NCBI GenBank assembly: GCA_047501485.1
Contig: JAZDRN010000001.1
Location: forward strand, 310,001 to 374,000
DNA length: 64,000 bases
DNA from: Ancrocorticia sp047501485
Lineage (GTDB): Bacteria; Actinomycetota; Actinomycetes; Actinomycetales; Actinomycetaceae
Reading direction: 5' to 3'
This document shows positions 34,314-42,111 of this stretch, piece after piece. Both the position numbers and the translations under genes were made by a program. Positions within the stretch are counted from its first letter, which is position 1; the number at the start of each line of letters is the position of its first letter. Under the pieces are notes generated by a model. It was not told the origin of the DNA. It ran no database searches and worked only from the letters and a program-made list of their open reading frames with translations.

Positions 34314-35699
34314 TCAGCCGGGCAGGTCGAAGTCGTCGCTCGAGAGCTGGCCGTTCATCATGCGGGCGAAGAAATCGTCCACTCGATCCTGATCCAGCAG
34401 CACCGCGGATTCGCCGGACTCCGTACGATAATTGAGGGATGAGATAGGTGGCGTGCCCATGAGGCCTCCGGGCGCCATCACCTTGCGCATCCCGAGTGCG
34501 GCGCGCGCCAGGCTTATCATCGAGGTGTCATTGTCCGTCGTCAGGTTTGACGCGACCTTACCCACGAGAGAGTACTGCCGCACCGGGTTGACGAGGGTGG
34601 TGGGGGAAGCCGCTTTCTCGATCACCTTGCCGACCACCTGCCGTTGACGCAGCGTGCGCCCGATGTCGCCTTGCGGATCCGAGTAGCGCATGCGGGAGAA
34701 AGCCAAAGCGGTGTTGCCGTCGACGTCGTGACATCCGGCCTGCCAGTTCAAGCCGGAGAACGCGTCCTGGACGTCGTAGTCGAGGCAGAGGTTGACGCCT
34801 CCGACCGCATCCACCAGGTCCTGCACTCCGAACATGGAAACCTCGACATAGTGATCGACCGTCATACCGGAGAGGTTCTCCACCGTGCGCACGAGCAGCG
34901 GTGGCCCACCCAGGGAATATGCGGCATTGATCTTGGAGGGTCCGTAGTCGGGGATTTCCACGTAACTGTCGCGCGGCAGGGAAACCAGCGCGGGAGAACC
35001 TGATTCTGGCACCTGCAACAGCATGATGGTATCGGCGCGTTCTCCCTCGGTGCCGTCGTTGATGCCTTCCTCTTGGCGCTTGTCCGATCCCACGATGAAG
35101 TAGGTGGTGCCGGGGGTATCGGCACGTCCGCTGAGCGCCTCGAGATGTGCCATCTTGGAGTTGCCGTACTGGATGAGGAAGAGCGGCCATGCCACGAGGG
35201 CCACGAGAACCAGCGCGAGGATGCTGAAGACCCAGCGGCGCACGCGCCGACGCTTGCGCGGCCGTGGTTTTGCCGGGGCGGACGGCCCCGGGGGCGAGGA
35301 TGCCGTGGAGCCGGGGTTGACCGGGCGCGACGAGGAAGCCGCATTGGGAGTCGCTGGCTCGGCTGCACCGGGACGGCCAGCATTGCGCGGTGGATAGCTG
35401 GGCGCCGGGCCGGCAGCCGGCTCCGCTTGTGCCTGGCTGGATTGCCGGGGGCGCGGAGACGGTTGCGACGCCGGCGTGTACCGCGGCGGCTGGGAGTCCG
35501 CCCCATCTCGGGGGGCCTGCCCTGCTATTGCGCTCGGCGGATATGCGGAATCGGAGGGCCGAGGCCCGCGTACCCGCGCCGAGTCATCGGATGACGCGCG
35601 ATTCCCGGACGCGCGTCCTCGTCCGACCTGCTGCGCGCCATGCGCGGAAGGCCGCTTCCGCCGGTTGCGAGGTTCGAAAGAAGGAGGTTGCGAGGACAT
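34314..35699 (-). CDS. LytR-CpsA-Psr (LCP) family cell-wall glycopolymer ligase, paralogue 1
   Basis: A 461-residue membrane protein. It has a long disordered Pro/Arg/Ser/Ala-rich cytoplasmic N-terminus, a basic patch (KPRPRKRRRVRR), one transmembrane helix (about 156-177) and an extracellular LCP catalytic domain (GSDKR, RADTIMLLQV, SLPRDSYVEIP, KINAAYS, RMRYSDPQGDIGR). LCP proteins transfer lipid-linked polysaccharides to peptidoglycan or proteins. The ATG at 35699 is chosen because AAGG lies just upstream; the frame extends further without support. It is second of two tandem LCP genes, 7 nt behind the first, beside the glycan locus. Confidence 0.9.
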   Translation of the reverse strand: MSSQPPSFEPRNRRKRPSAHGAQQVGRGRASGNRASSDDSARVRGPRPSDSAYPPSAIAGQAPRDGADSQPPRYTPASQPSPRPRQSSQAQAEPAAGPAPSYPPRNAGRPGAAEPATPNAASSSRPVNPGSTASSPPGPSAPAKPRPRKRRRVRRWVFSILALVLVALVAWPLFLIQYGNSKMAHLEALSGRADTPGTTYFIVGSDKRQEEGINDGTEGERADTIMLLQVPESGSPALVSLPRDSYVEIPDYGPSKINAAYSLGGPPLLVRTVENLSGMTVDHYVEVSMFGVQDLVDAVGGVNLCLDYDVQDAFSGLNWQAGCHDVDGNTALAFSRMRYSDPQGDIGRTLRQRQVVGKVIEKAASPTTLVNPVRQYSLVGKVASNLTTDNDTSMISLARAALGMRKVMAPGGLMGTPPISSLNYRTESGESAVLLDQDRVDDFFARMMNGQLSSDDFDLPG

Positions 35700-35706
35700 A
35701 TGGGAC

Positions 35707-37008
35707 TCAGCCTTGTGCGTTCTGACGGTTGCAGACAGGTGCCGTTGACGCTTCCTCGGAAGGGGCTGGCGCTGCCTCAACAGTCGTTTCCTCGGGGGAG
35801 GGAGTCTCTTCTCCCGGCTCCTCGGAGTTCGGATCGGAGGGTGTGGGATCTTCGGGGGTCGGGTCAGGCGCCGTCGGGGGATCGAGTATCAGATCTCGCA
35901 CGGAGATGTTTCCCGATTCGTCCGTGGCAACGCTCACCGGGTGATCCTCGGCGAGGGCATTCCACAGGGTGGAGGCTTCCGGTGTGAGTGACACACGGTT
36001 GCCCGCGGGCTCCCATGGAGTCGTGATGAAGTTGACGTTGTCGAGATTGATGTTGCGCATCGAATTGGCCAGCCCCACGAGAGTCGGGATATCGCCCAAT
36101 CCCTCGCTTGTGTCCAGGTTGGCTGTCGCTGCCTGCAGCACGCGGTATAGCGTGGTGAGATCGGTGAACAGGTTCATGTTCTTGGCCTCGTTGATGATGG
36201 CGAAGACCAATTCCTGCTGGCGGCCGATACGGCTGATATCCGAGCCGTCGCCGATCATCTTGCGTGCGCGTGCGAGCGCCAGCGACTGCTCCCCGTCCAG
36301 AAGGCGGCAACCGGCTGGAACGTCGAGACCGGCGTATTCGTCGTAGAGAGCTTCCTCGAAGTACATGGGTATTCCGCCGAGAGCCTCGACCACATCCTTG
36401 AACGAGGCGAAGTTGACCACCACATAGCCATCGAGATGGATGCCGGTCATGTTCTCGACCGTCTTCATCGAACAGGCCGCGGCCGAGGGAACGTCGCCCG
36501 TCTGCCCTCCGTAGGAGAAAGCAGCGTTGAACATAGCGTCGTAGGAGGGCTCGGTATCGAAGGTCTCCTCGAAGTCCTCACCCGTTCGCACCGTGCACGA
36601 GGGGATATCCACGAGCAGATCGCGTGGGATGGAGACGACGTCGACTCGGGATCGGTCCTCGCTGACGTGGAAGAGCATCGTGGTATCGGCGCGCATGCCC
36701 TCGGTGACCCCGGCGGCGCCGGAGCCATCCACGTCCGAGTCTCCCTCGCGGATGTCCGACCCCAGAACCAGGATATTCAGCGGACGACCTTCGGCCTTGT
36801 CGATCGGTGCTTGATCGTCGGGGTCGCGGCCCAACAGGTCATTGACGTCAGTTTGCCTGATGTTGCTTTGTAGATTGTGGTACACGAGCGCCGCCGCGGA
36901 GCCGAATGTCAGCATCACAGCCAGCAGCACGAGCAGGGCCACGCGCCCGAAATGTCGGCTTCGCGGTCCTGAAAGGAGATGCGCCTCTGCGCGGCTCGTT
37001 GTGCTCAC
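35707..37008 (-). CDS. LytR-CpsA-Psr (LCP) family cell-wall glycopolymer ligase, paralogue 2
   Basis: A 433-residue LCP protein with a short N-terminus, a transmembrane helix (about 22-42) and the catalytic domain (ILVLGSDIREGD, GMRADTTMLFH, SIPRDLLVDIP, YGGQ, ALARARKMIGDGSDISRIGRQQ). A C-terminal Pro/Glu/Thr-rich tail (PTAPDPTPEDPTPSDPN) ends in a lone cysteine. I prefer the GTG at 37008, which lies 7 nt after TATTAT on the minus strand, over the upstream ATG at 37044. It leads the operon of two LCP genes. Two paralogues suggest attachment of two polymers or redundancy. Confidence 0.85.
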   Translation of the reverse strand: MSTTSRAEAHLLSGPRSRHFGRVALLVLLAVMLTFGSAAALVYHNLQSNIRQTDVNDLLGRDPDDQAPIDKAEGRPLNILVLGSDIREGDSDVDGSGAAGVTEGMRADTTMLFHVSEDRSRVDVVSIPRDLLVDIPSCTVRTGEDFEETFDTEPSYDAMFNAAFSYGGQTGDVPSAAACSMKTVENMTGIHLDGYVVVNFASFKDVVEALGGIPMYFEEALYDEYAGLDVPAGCRLLDGEQSLALARARKMIGDGSDISRIGRQQELVFAIINEAKNMNLFTDLTTLYRVLQAATANLDTSEGLGDIPTLVGLANSMRNINLDNVNFITTPWEPAGNRVSLTPEASTLWNALAEDHPVSVATDESGNISVRDLILDPPTAPDPTPEDPTPSDPNSEEPGEETPSPEETTVEAAPAPSEEASTAPVCNRQNAQG

Positions 37009-37015
37009 CTTCCAT

Positions 37016-37021
37016 ATAATA
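37016..37021 (-). promoter_or_regulatory. -10 hexamer TATTAT for leaderless LCP operon
   Basis: Minus-strand TATTAT, 7 nt before the GTG of the first LCP gene. It is the best -10 match among the leaderless candidates in this window. Confidence 0.55.
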
Positions 37022-37187
37022 CGGGTGAGCGCCCTAATCAGCATTCGTCCCGGGGTGTGATTCTCAGTAGCCCGGTTATCCCAAAGAATTCCCAGATAGC
37101 TTTGGTAACGCCGCCGGCCATTGTGGTACTCGCCTCCTCTCAGGGGCGAAGTGGTGCTCAGTGGCAGCGCCCGGTCGGGCGAACCGA

Positions 37188-37193
37188 TACGCT
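37188..37193 (+). promoter_or_regulatory. -10 hexamer TACGCT for the WbbL-like gene
   Basis: TACGCT is followed by 6 nt and a GTG at 37200. It decides between this start and the in-frame GTG at 37161. The rest of 37009-37187 holds no gene. Confidence 0.45.
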
Positions 37194-37199
37194 GAGCCT

Positions 37200-38066
37200 G
37201 TGGAAAATGGCCAATCTCTGCGTATCGTCACCGTGGCATTCAATCCTGGAGATGAGCTCGCCAATCTGGCGGCCTCTCTGCCGGGAGCGACCGATGCCGC
37301 CTACGAACTGGTGATCGTCGACAACGGAACCGAGTACGACGTCGTCGACGACGTCGCGCGCGAATTCGATGCCCGGGTGGTACGAACCGGTACGAACCTC
37401 GGTTACGGCTCGGCGGCGAACCGTGGGCTTGCGGATGCGACCGGCGAATGGGCGATCGTGGTCAATCCAGACGTGGTCTTCGGTGACGGCGCCATCGACG
37501 CGATGCTGGCCGCGACGGGTGATTGGCCGCGCGGTGGCGCCTTCGGCCCGCTCATCCGCAGCGAGGAGGGTGAGATCTATCCCTCGGCCCGGCATTTTCC
37601 ACGTTTGACCACGGGTATCGGGCATGCGGCATTCTCCCGCATCTGGCCGGCGAACCCGTTCACGCGGTCCTACCAGCGCAATAGCTCGGTCGAGACGGCG
37701 CACACGGTTGACTGGCTCTCAGGAGCTTGCCTCCTGCTGCGTCTGGAGGCCTTCCGCCAGGTGGGGGGCTTCGACGAGTCCTATTTCATGTTCTTCGAGG
37801 ACACCCAGCTGGGCGAGCAGCTCAAGGATGCCGGGTGGCAGAGCATTTTCCTCCCATCCGCCGTCATCTCCCACGCGCAGGGGTCCAGCTGGAAGGAGAA
37901 GCCGGCCTCGATGCTTCGGGCGCATCACCGCAGCGCCGCCCGTTACCTCGCCGGTGTGTATTCGGCCTCATACCAGGCACCGCTCCGCCTTATGCTGCGC
38001 GGTGGCCTCTGGGTGCGCGGCGAACTCCAGGTGCTGCTCGCACGGCTTAAATCTCTCAAGAAGTAA
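37200..38066 (+). CDS. GT2 glycosyltransferase, WbbL-like (probable rhamnosyltransferase)
   Basis: A cytosolic, membrane-associated family 2 glycosyltransferase of 288 residues. It shows the N-terminal strand LRIVTVAFNPGDEL, VIVDNGTE, NLGYGSAANRG, NPDVVFGDGAID and the acceptor-loop FFEDTQLGEQL. The overall pattern resembles WbbL, the mycobacterial dTDP-rhamnose transferase that primes the arabinogalactan linker, and rhamnose genes lie nearby; the exact sugar and acceptor are inference. The leaderless GTG is preferred. It faces away from the LCP operon. Confidence 0.78.
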   Translation: MENGQSLRIVTVAFNPGDELANLAASLPGATDAAYELVIVDNGTEYDVVDDVAREFDARVVRTGTNLGYGSAANRGLADATGEWAIVVNPDVVFGDGAIDAMLAATGDWPRGGAFGPLIRSEEGEIYPSARHFPRLTTGIGHAAFSRIWPANPFTRSYQRNSSVETAHTVDWLSGACLLLRLEAFRQVGGFDESYFMFFEDTQLGEQLKDAGWQSIFLPSAVISHAQGSSWKEKPASMLRAHHRSAARYLAGVYSASYQAPLRLMLRGGLWVRGELQVLLARLKSLKK

Positions 38067-38285
38067 CCTCTCCTGCCGATTGTTTGAACAGGCGCCTCCA
38101 TCAGGATGAGTTTTTCCGTGACGGTGGTGGTTGCCCACGCGCCTCGGATCTGGGAGGGTGTCCATTTGACACCCCTGTTTACCTGCGGAATCTCGCCAAA
38201 TTGGCGAATAAACCCCGGGGGGTAATTACAAATGGTCAGTTCCCGTGGCCCGGCGGAGTTCTTCCCGCGGTGCAGGGGAGCTCGA

Positions 38286-40586
38286 ATGAGAGGACGCTCA
38301 ATGTCGCATCGGATGAGGGCCGCGACGGCTCTCCTCGCATTGTTCGGCCTGGCGATGCCAACAGGCCTCGCCCAAGCCGATTCCAACGAGACCGGAAGTG
38401 TGATCATCCCCCTGACCGACACCAGCGGGGCCGCCACCGAGGCGGCCGAGGCCGGGTTCGCGACGGGGGAGAGCGCGGTTCCGGACGCTGACGAGCAGAG
38501 TACGAGCCCGGAGCTCCCGAGCACGGAGAGCGGAAGCGTCTCCTCCCAGGAGCTCTCGCCGGAGTCGGCGACCGCGGATCAGAGCGAGAACGGCGAAGAG
38601 GGACTCGTGAGCGACGCCGATGACCCCCTCGGCGCGGCGGAGTCCGCGACTGCCGAAGCGGAGCCGACTGCCGAAGCAGAGCCGGAGAACGACCTTGCGC
38701 AGGATTACCTGTTGCTGACGGATCCGATCGCGATCGACGATCCATTCGCCGTGGCGGGTGTGACCTGGACGTCTGGAGAAACGCTTCCGGCCGGTTCGAG
38801 CGTCGAAATGCGCACGCTGGATGGCACGCAGTGGTCGCCGTGGTTCGTTTTGGAAGCCGAGGAATCTGCAGGGACACGTCAGGGAACAGAGTTCAACATC
38901 TCCGGCTCGTCCACGGGAATCCAGGTCCGGATAACGGACGGCGACGGCGAACTTCCCTCTGACCTGCGAATCGATGTCGCTTACAGCGGCGACGGCGATG
39001 CCCGGGTTGCGGAGACGACCGACATTGCCGCTGTGGTCCCCGTTCCGGAGACGCTCACCGAGGAAGCGGCCAACGCGGATGCGGTCGCGTCCACACTCGT
39101 CTCACCACCGGAGGCGGATACGGAGGCGCAGCTCGAGGCCGCAGATGCCGCCGGTAGCGATGTCGCCGACAGCTCGACGCCCGAAACCGCCTCCGTGGAG
39201 ACGATGGCCCTCATCGATCCCTCGAAGGCAGAGGCGTTAGCCAACGTGAAGCCGCGTTCGGCATGGGGTGCATCCGAGTCGATCATGACGTGGCCGGTCT
39301 CCTACACCGCCTTCGAGGGCGTCATCGTCCATCACACAGCCGGCTCCAACAACTACACGCAGGCGAATGTCCCCGCCGTGATCCAGGGAATCTACCGCTA
39401 TCACGCGGTCAGCTTGGGATGGGGCGATATCGGCTACAACGTGCTGGTCGACAAATACGGTGGACGCTGGGAAGGCCGCACGGGCACCCTGGCATCTGCG
39501 GCGGACAAGATGGCCATTGGAGGCCATGCCGCTCCTCGCAACACGGGCACGATGGGGATCTCGGTCCTCGGGGACTACAGCCAGATCGATCCCTCCACTG
39601 GAAAGCAGCTCGTGCCTTCCAGCACCGTGCAGCGTGCTCTCTCCGATGTCTCCGCATGGAAGTTCGCGGTTTCCGGTGTAGATCCTCGCTCGACGAGTCC
39701 CCTGACGGTCCCGCTCCCTTCGGAGAAGACCATCAATTCCTCGCTGAAGCCCGGCTCACCACTGCCGCGCATCGCCGGCCATCGTGACGTATCCAACACG
39801 GCGTGCCCGGGCTCGATCTATTCGTTCATGACAAAGCTCCGCAATGATACGGCGGCCTCATACGATTCGTTGATCGCCAGTTCGAAGCCCGCTCCGACAG
39901 GCCCCTCGTTCTACCTCAACGATTACTGGACGACGAGCTCCAACATCTATTTCCAGTGGGGTACGGAATCCGATCAGGTCTCCGTCGGCGACTGGGATGG
40001 GAACGGCAAGGACACCGTTGCGCTGCGACGCGGCAATTCCTACGCCTTCGCGCCGCAGGCTGCGCCCACGAGCGACCCGGAGTTCTCGATCATCTACGGG
40101 CGCACGGGAGACAAGGTCTACGTGGGCGACTGGGACGGCGACGGCAAGGACACCCTCGCTGTCCGCCGCGGCAACGAGTTCCACATCAAGAATTCGATAT
40201 CGGGTGGCCAGGCCGACAAGGTGATCACCTACGGCAAGGCTTCTGACGAGGTCCTGGTCGGAGACTGGAATGGCGACGGCAAGGACACCCTCGCCGTTCG
40301 TCGCGGCAATCGCTACCATTTCCGCTACTCCATGACTACGGGCCAGGCCGACAAGGTGGTCGATTACGGCAGGGCCAGTGACACCGTCTATGTCGGGCGC
40401 TTCAGCAACACGGCTACGGCAGATTCGTTGATGGTGCGTCGCGGTGCTGCCTACCACATCTCGTACTCGCTGCACGCTGGCGACGCCGATATCGTCCTCA
40501 TCTATGGACGCACCGCGGATGAGACGCTGGTCGGTGACTGGAATGGCGATGGCGTCGATACACTCGGAGTTCGCCGCCCGAGGTAG
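38286..40586 (+). CDS. Secreted PGRP-type N-acetylmuramoyl-L-alanine amidase with C-terminal GDW repeats
   Basis: A 766-residue exported protein. A signal peptide (MRGRSMSHRMRAATALLALF... to about QA) is followed by a Glu/Ser/Thr-rich stretch, a beta-rich domain, then a PGRP/amidase_2 domain (about 320-500) with zinc ligands in VIVHHTAGSNN, AGHRDVSNTACPG, and five C-terminal repeats of 45-46 residues. Amidase_2 enzymes cut the lactyl-peptide bond of peptidoglycan. The ATG at 38286 follows GGGGAG; the in-frame ATG at 38232 would add 18 uncharged residues before the signal. The gene may act in remodelling the wall that the locus decorates. Confidence 0.85.
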   Translation: MRGRSMSHRMRAATALLALFGLAMPTGLAQADSNETGSVIIPLTDTSGAATEAAEAGFATGESAVPDADEQSTSPELPSTESGSVSSQELSPESATADQSENGEEGLVSDADDPLGAAESATAEAEPTAEAEPENDLAQDYLLLTDPIAIDDPFAVAGVTWTSGETLPAGSSVEMRTLDGTQWSPWFVLEAEESAGTRQGTEFNISGSSTGIQVRITDGDGELPSDLRIDVAYSGDGDARVAETTDIAAVVPVPETLTEEAANADAVASTLVSPPEADTEAQLEAADAAGSDVADSSTPETASVETMALIDPSKAEALANVKPRSAWGASESIMTWPVSYTAFEGVIVHHTAGSNNYTQANVPAVIQGIYRYHAVSLGWGDIGYNVLVDKYGGRWEGRTGTLASAADKMAIGGHAAPRNTGTMGISVLGDYSQIDPSTGKQLVPSSTVQRALSDVSAWKFAVSGVDPRSTSPLTVPLPSEKTINSSLKPGSPLPRIAGHRDVSNTACPGSIYSFMTKLRNDTAASYDSLIASSKPAPTGPSFYLNDYWTTSSNIYFQWGTESDQVSVGDWDGNGKDTVALRRGNSYAFAPQAAPTSDPEFSIIYGRTGDKVYVGDWDGDGKDTLAVRRGNEFHIKNSISGGQADKVITYGKASDEVLVGDWNGDGKDTLAVRRGNRYHFRYSMTTGQADKVVDYGRASDTVYVGRFSNTATADSLMVRRGAAYHISYSLHAGDADIVLIYGRTADETLVGDWNGDGVDTLGVRRPR
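39984..40586 (+). repeat. Five-copy repeat region encoding GDWNGDGKDTLAVRRG units
   Basis: Repeat starts at 39984, 40122, 40257, 40392 and 40530 have spacings of 138, 135, 135 and 138 nt (46 or 45 residues). The core V-G-D-W-(D/N)-G-(D/N)-G-K-D-T-(L/V)-(A/G)-(V/L)-R-R-G resembles FG-GAP/VCBS-like calcium-binding blades; copy 4 is diverged (VGRFSNTATADSLMVRRG). They probably form a beta-propeller-like or wall-binding C-terminus. Confidence 0.75.
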
Positions 40587-40731
40587 GAGGTAGCTTGAGG
40601 CAGCGCCCCTGGTAGGAGTGGGGCAGCGTAGAACTCGTGAAAGTGGAGGGGGGCGGGGTTAACACAGGCCCCCCCCACCTCTTCGGGGAGACCAGCAACC
40701 GGTTTAGGCCCCTATCGCAATAGCGCGCTTT

Positions 40732-40741
40732 NNNNNNNNNN
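40732..40741. other. Assembly gap of ten N
   Basis: Ten undetermined bases lie between the amidase and rmlB. The left side (40650-40680) is a G/C homopolymer-rich hairpin and the right side a perfect 30-nt palindrome, both likely to break assembly. Real length is unknown, so genes could be missing. The 40587-40731 interval holds no gene. Confidence 0.95.
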
Positions 40742-40807
40742 GGAGGGGCACGGTGATCACCGTGCCCCTCCACTCGTCTGCGGAGACACCTTCAAGGTGT
40801 TTCCGCA
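40742..40807 (-). terminator. Two consecutive hairpins downstream of rmlB
   Basis: Reading in the rmlB direction, the first hairpin (40807-40779, 14 bp including one G-T pair, almost no loop) is followed by a perfect 30-nt palindrome (40771-40742). There is no visible U-tract before the gap. They probably terminate rmlB. Confidence 0.6.
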
Positions 40808-40833
40808 GCTTCGCCTATGGCGCTATTGTCCGG

Positions 40834-41826
40834 TTACTGCCCCGTCTTGGCGTATTTGGCCTCGACGGCATCCTTCTGCGGACGCCACCAGTCTTCGTTG
40901 GCCTTGTACCACTCGACGGTATCGTGAAGCCCGGTTGCGAAGTCCTTGAAGGACGGTGCCCAGCCGGTCTCCTCGACAAGCTTGGAGTTGTCGATCGCGT
41001 AGCGCTGGTCGTGGCCGGGACGGTCGTTGACGTGGTCGAAATCGGTTGGTTCGCGGCCGAACTCGGTCAGGATCATCTGGGTGACTTCGAGGTTGTTCTT
41101 CTCGCCATCGGCCCCGATGAGGTACGTCTCGCCGATTCGGCCCTTGTTGATGATGTCCCACACCGCGGTGTTGTGATCCAGCACGTGGATCCAGTCCCGG
41201 ACCTGCTCGCCGGTGCCGTAGACACGTGGCAGGACGCCGTCGATCAGGTTGGTGATGGTGCGGGGGATGAACTTCTCGATGTGCTGGTAGGGACCGTAAT
41301 TGTTGGAGCAGTTCGAGATCGTGGCCTCGACTCCGAAGGAACGCACCCAGGCGCGTACGAGAAGATCGGAGGCTCCCTTTGACGAGGAGTAGGGGGAGGA
41401 GGGGACGTAGGGATCTCCAGGTTGGAAACGCCGTGGTTCCCCGATTTCCAGATCGCCGTACACCTCGTCGGTGGAGATGTGATGCAAGCGGGTGCCGTGA
41501 CGGCGTACCGCCTCCAGGATCTGGAAGGTTCCTTCGATATTGGTACGGATGAAGGGGGAAGGGTCGTTCAACGAGTTGTCGTTGTGCGACTCGGCGGCGA
41601 AATTGACAACGAGGTCCGCATCCTTGACAAGCGGATCGATGGTGTCGCGGTCGGCGATATCACCTTCGACCAATTCCACGCGCTCCAAACCCGCGATGGA
41701 GGCAGGGTTGCCCGCGTAGGTCAGCTTGTCGAGAACGACGACGTCGGCATCCGGATAGGCCGCAACGGTCGAATGTACAAAGTTGGCGCCAATGAAGCCG
41801 GCGCCTCCGGTCACGAGGACACGCAT
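40834..41826 (-). CDS. rmlB: dTDP-glucose 4,6-dehydratase RmlB
   Basis: Short-chain dehydrogenase-like NAD enzyme of 330 residues, second step of dTDP-L-rhamnose synthesis. It has the Rossmann loop TGGAGFIGANF, the catalytic Thr-Asp-Glu triad in STDEVYGDL and the YSSSKGASD motif (Tyr-x3-Lys). Further signatures are NNYGPYQ and RDWIHVLDH. The ATG at 41826 follows AAAGGA and matches the family's normal length; the frame's upstream extension to 42168 is not supported. Together with rmlC (57.3 kb) and rmlD (49.9 kb) it supplies the rhamnose donor, but it is not in an operon with them. Confidence 0.96.
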   Translation of the reverse strand: MRVLVTGGAGFIGANFVHSTVAAYPDADVVVLDKLTYAGNPASIAGLERVELVEGDIADRDTIDPLVKDADLVVNFAAESHNDNSLNDPSPFIRTNIEGTFQILEAVRRHGTRLHHISTDEVYGDLEIGEPRRFQPGDPYVPSSPYSSSKGASDLLVRAWVRSFGVEATISNCSNNYGPYQHIEKFIPRTITNLIDGVLPRVYGTGEQVRDWIHVLDHNTAVWDIINKGRIGETYLIGADGEKNNLEVTQMILTEFGREPTDFDHVNDRPGHDQRYAIDNSKLVEETGWAPSFKDFATGLHDTVEWYKANEDWWRPQKDAVEAKYAKTGQ

Positions 41827-42111
41827 AGAAGTCCTTTCTGGGACGCTCAAATACCTGGATTCTACCCGAGGCCCCGGCACAGTGGAGGCACCCGGGCACA
41901 CAGGTAATCGGTCACACGAGGAAGACGACCTTGCGGGAGGCCGCCACGGGTGGGAGGCAGCGATCGAACCGTATGGCGTAGCTCCGCGGCGGTCGGGGCA
42001 TAAAAGCCCTAGTATTGTGACAGCGGGGCGCAGTGCGTACCCCGGGATGCCTCGCCGCATCCCCCATGGCAGATATGTCAGCAACGGCAGATGGTTGGTT
42101 GAGGAGCCCGC
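41827..42111. promoter_or_regulatory. Divergent promoter region between rmlB and a DUF2142 gene
   Basis: No gene is visible. On the plus strand TAGTAT at 42010-42015 could be a -10 hexamer for the membrane protein, which has its own ribosome-binding site (GAGGA) at about 42102. No -35 element is convincing. Confidence 0.35.

Noticed and set aside
38232..38285. Upstream ATG for the amidase
   Set aside because: It would put 18 residues before the signal peptide. The ATG at 38286 has a good ribosome-binding site.
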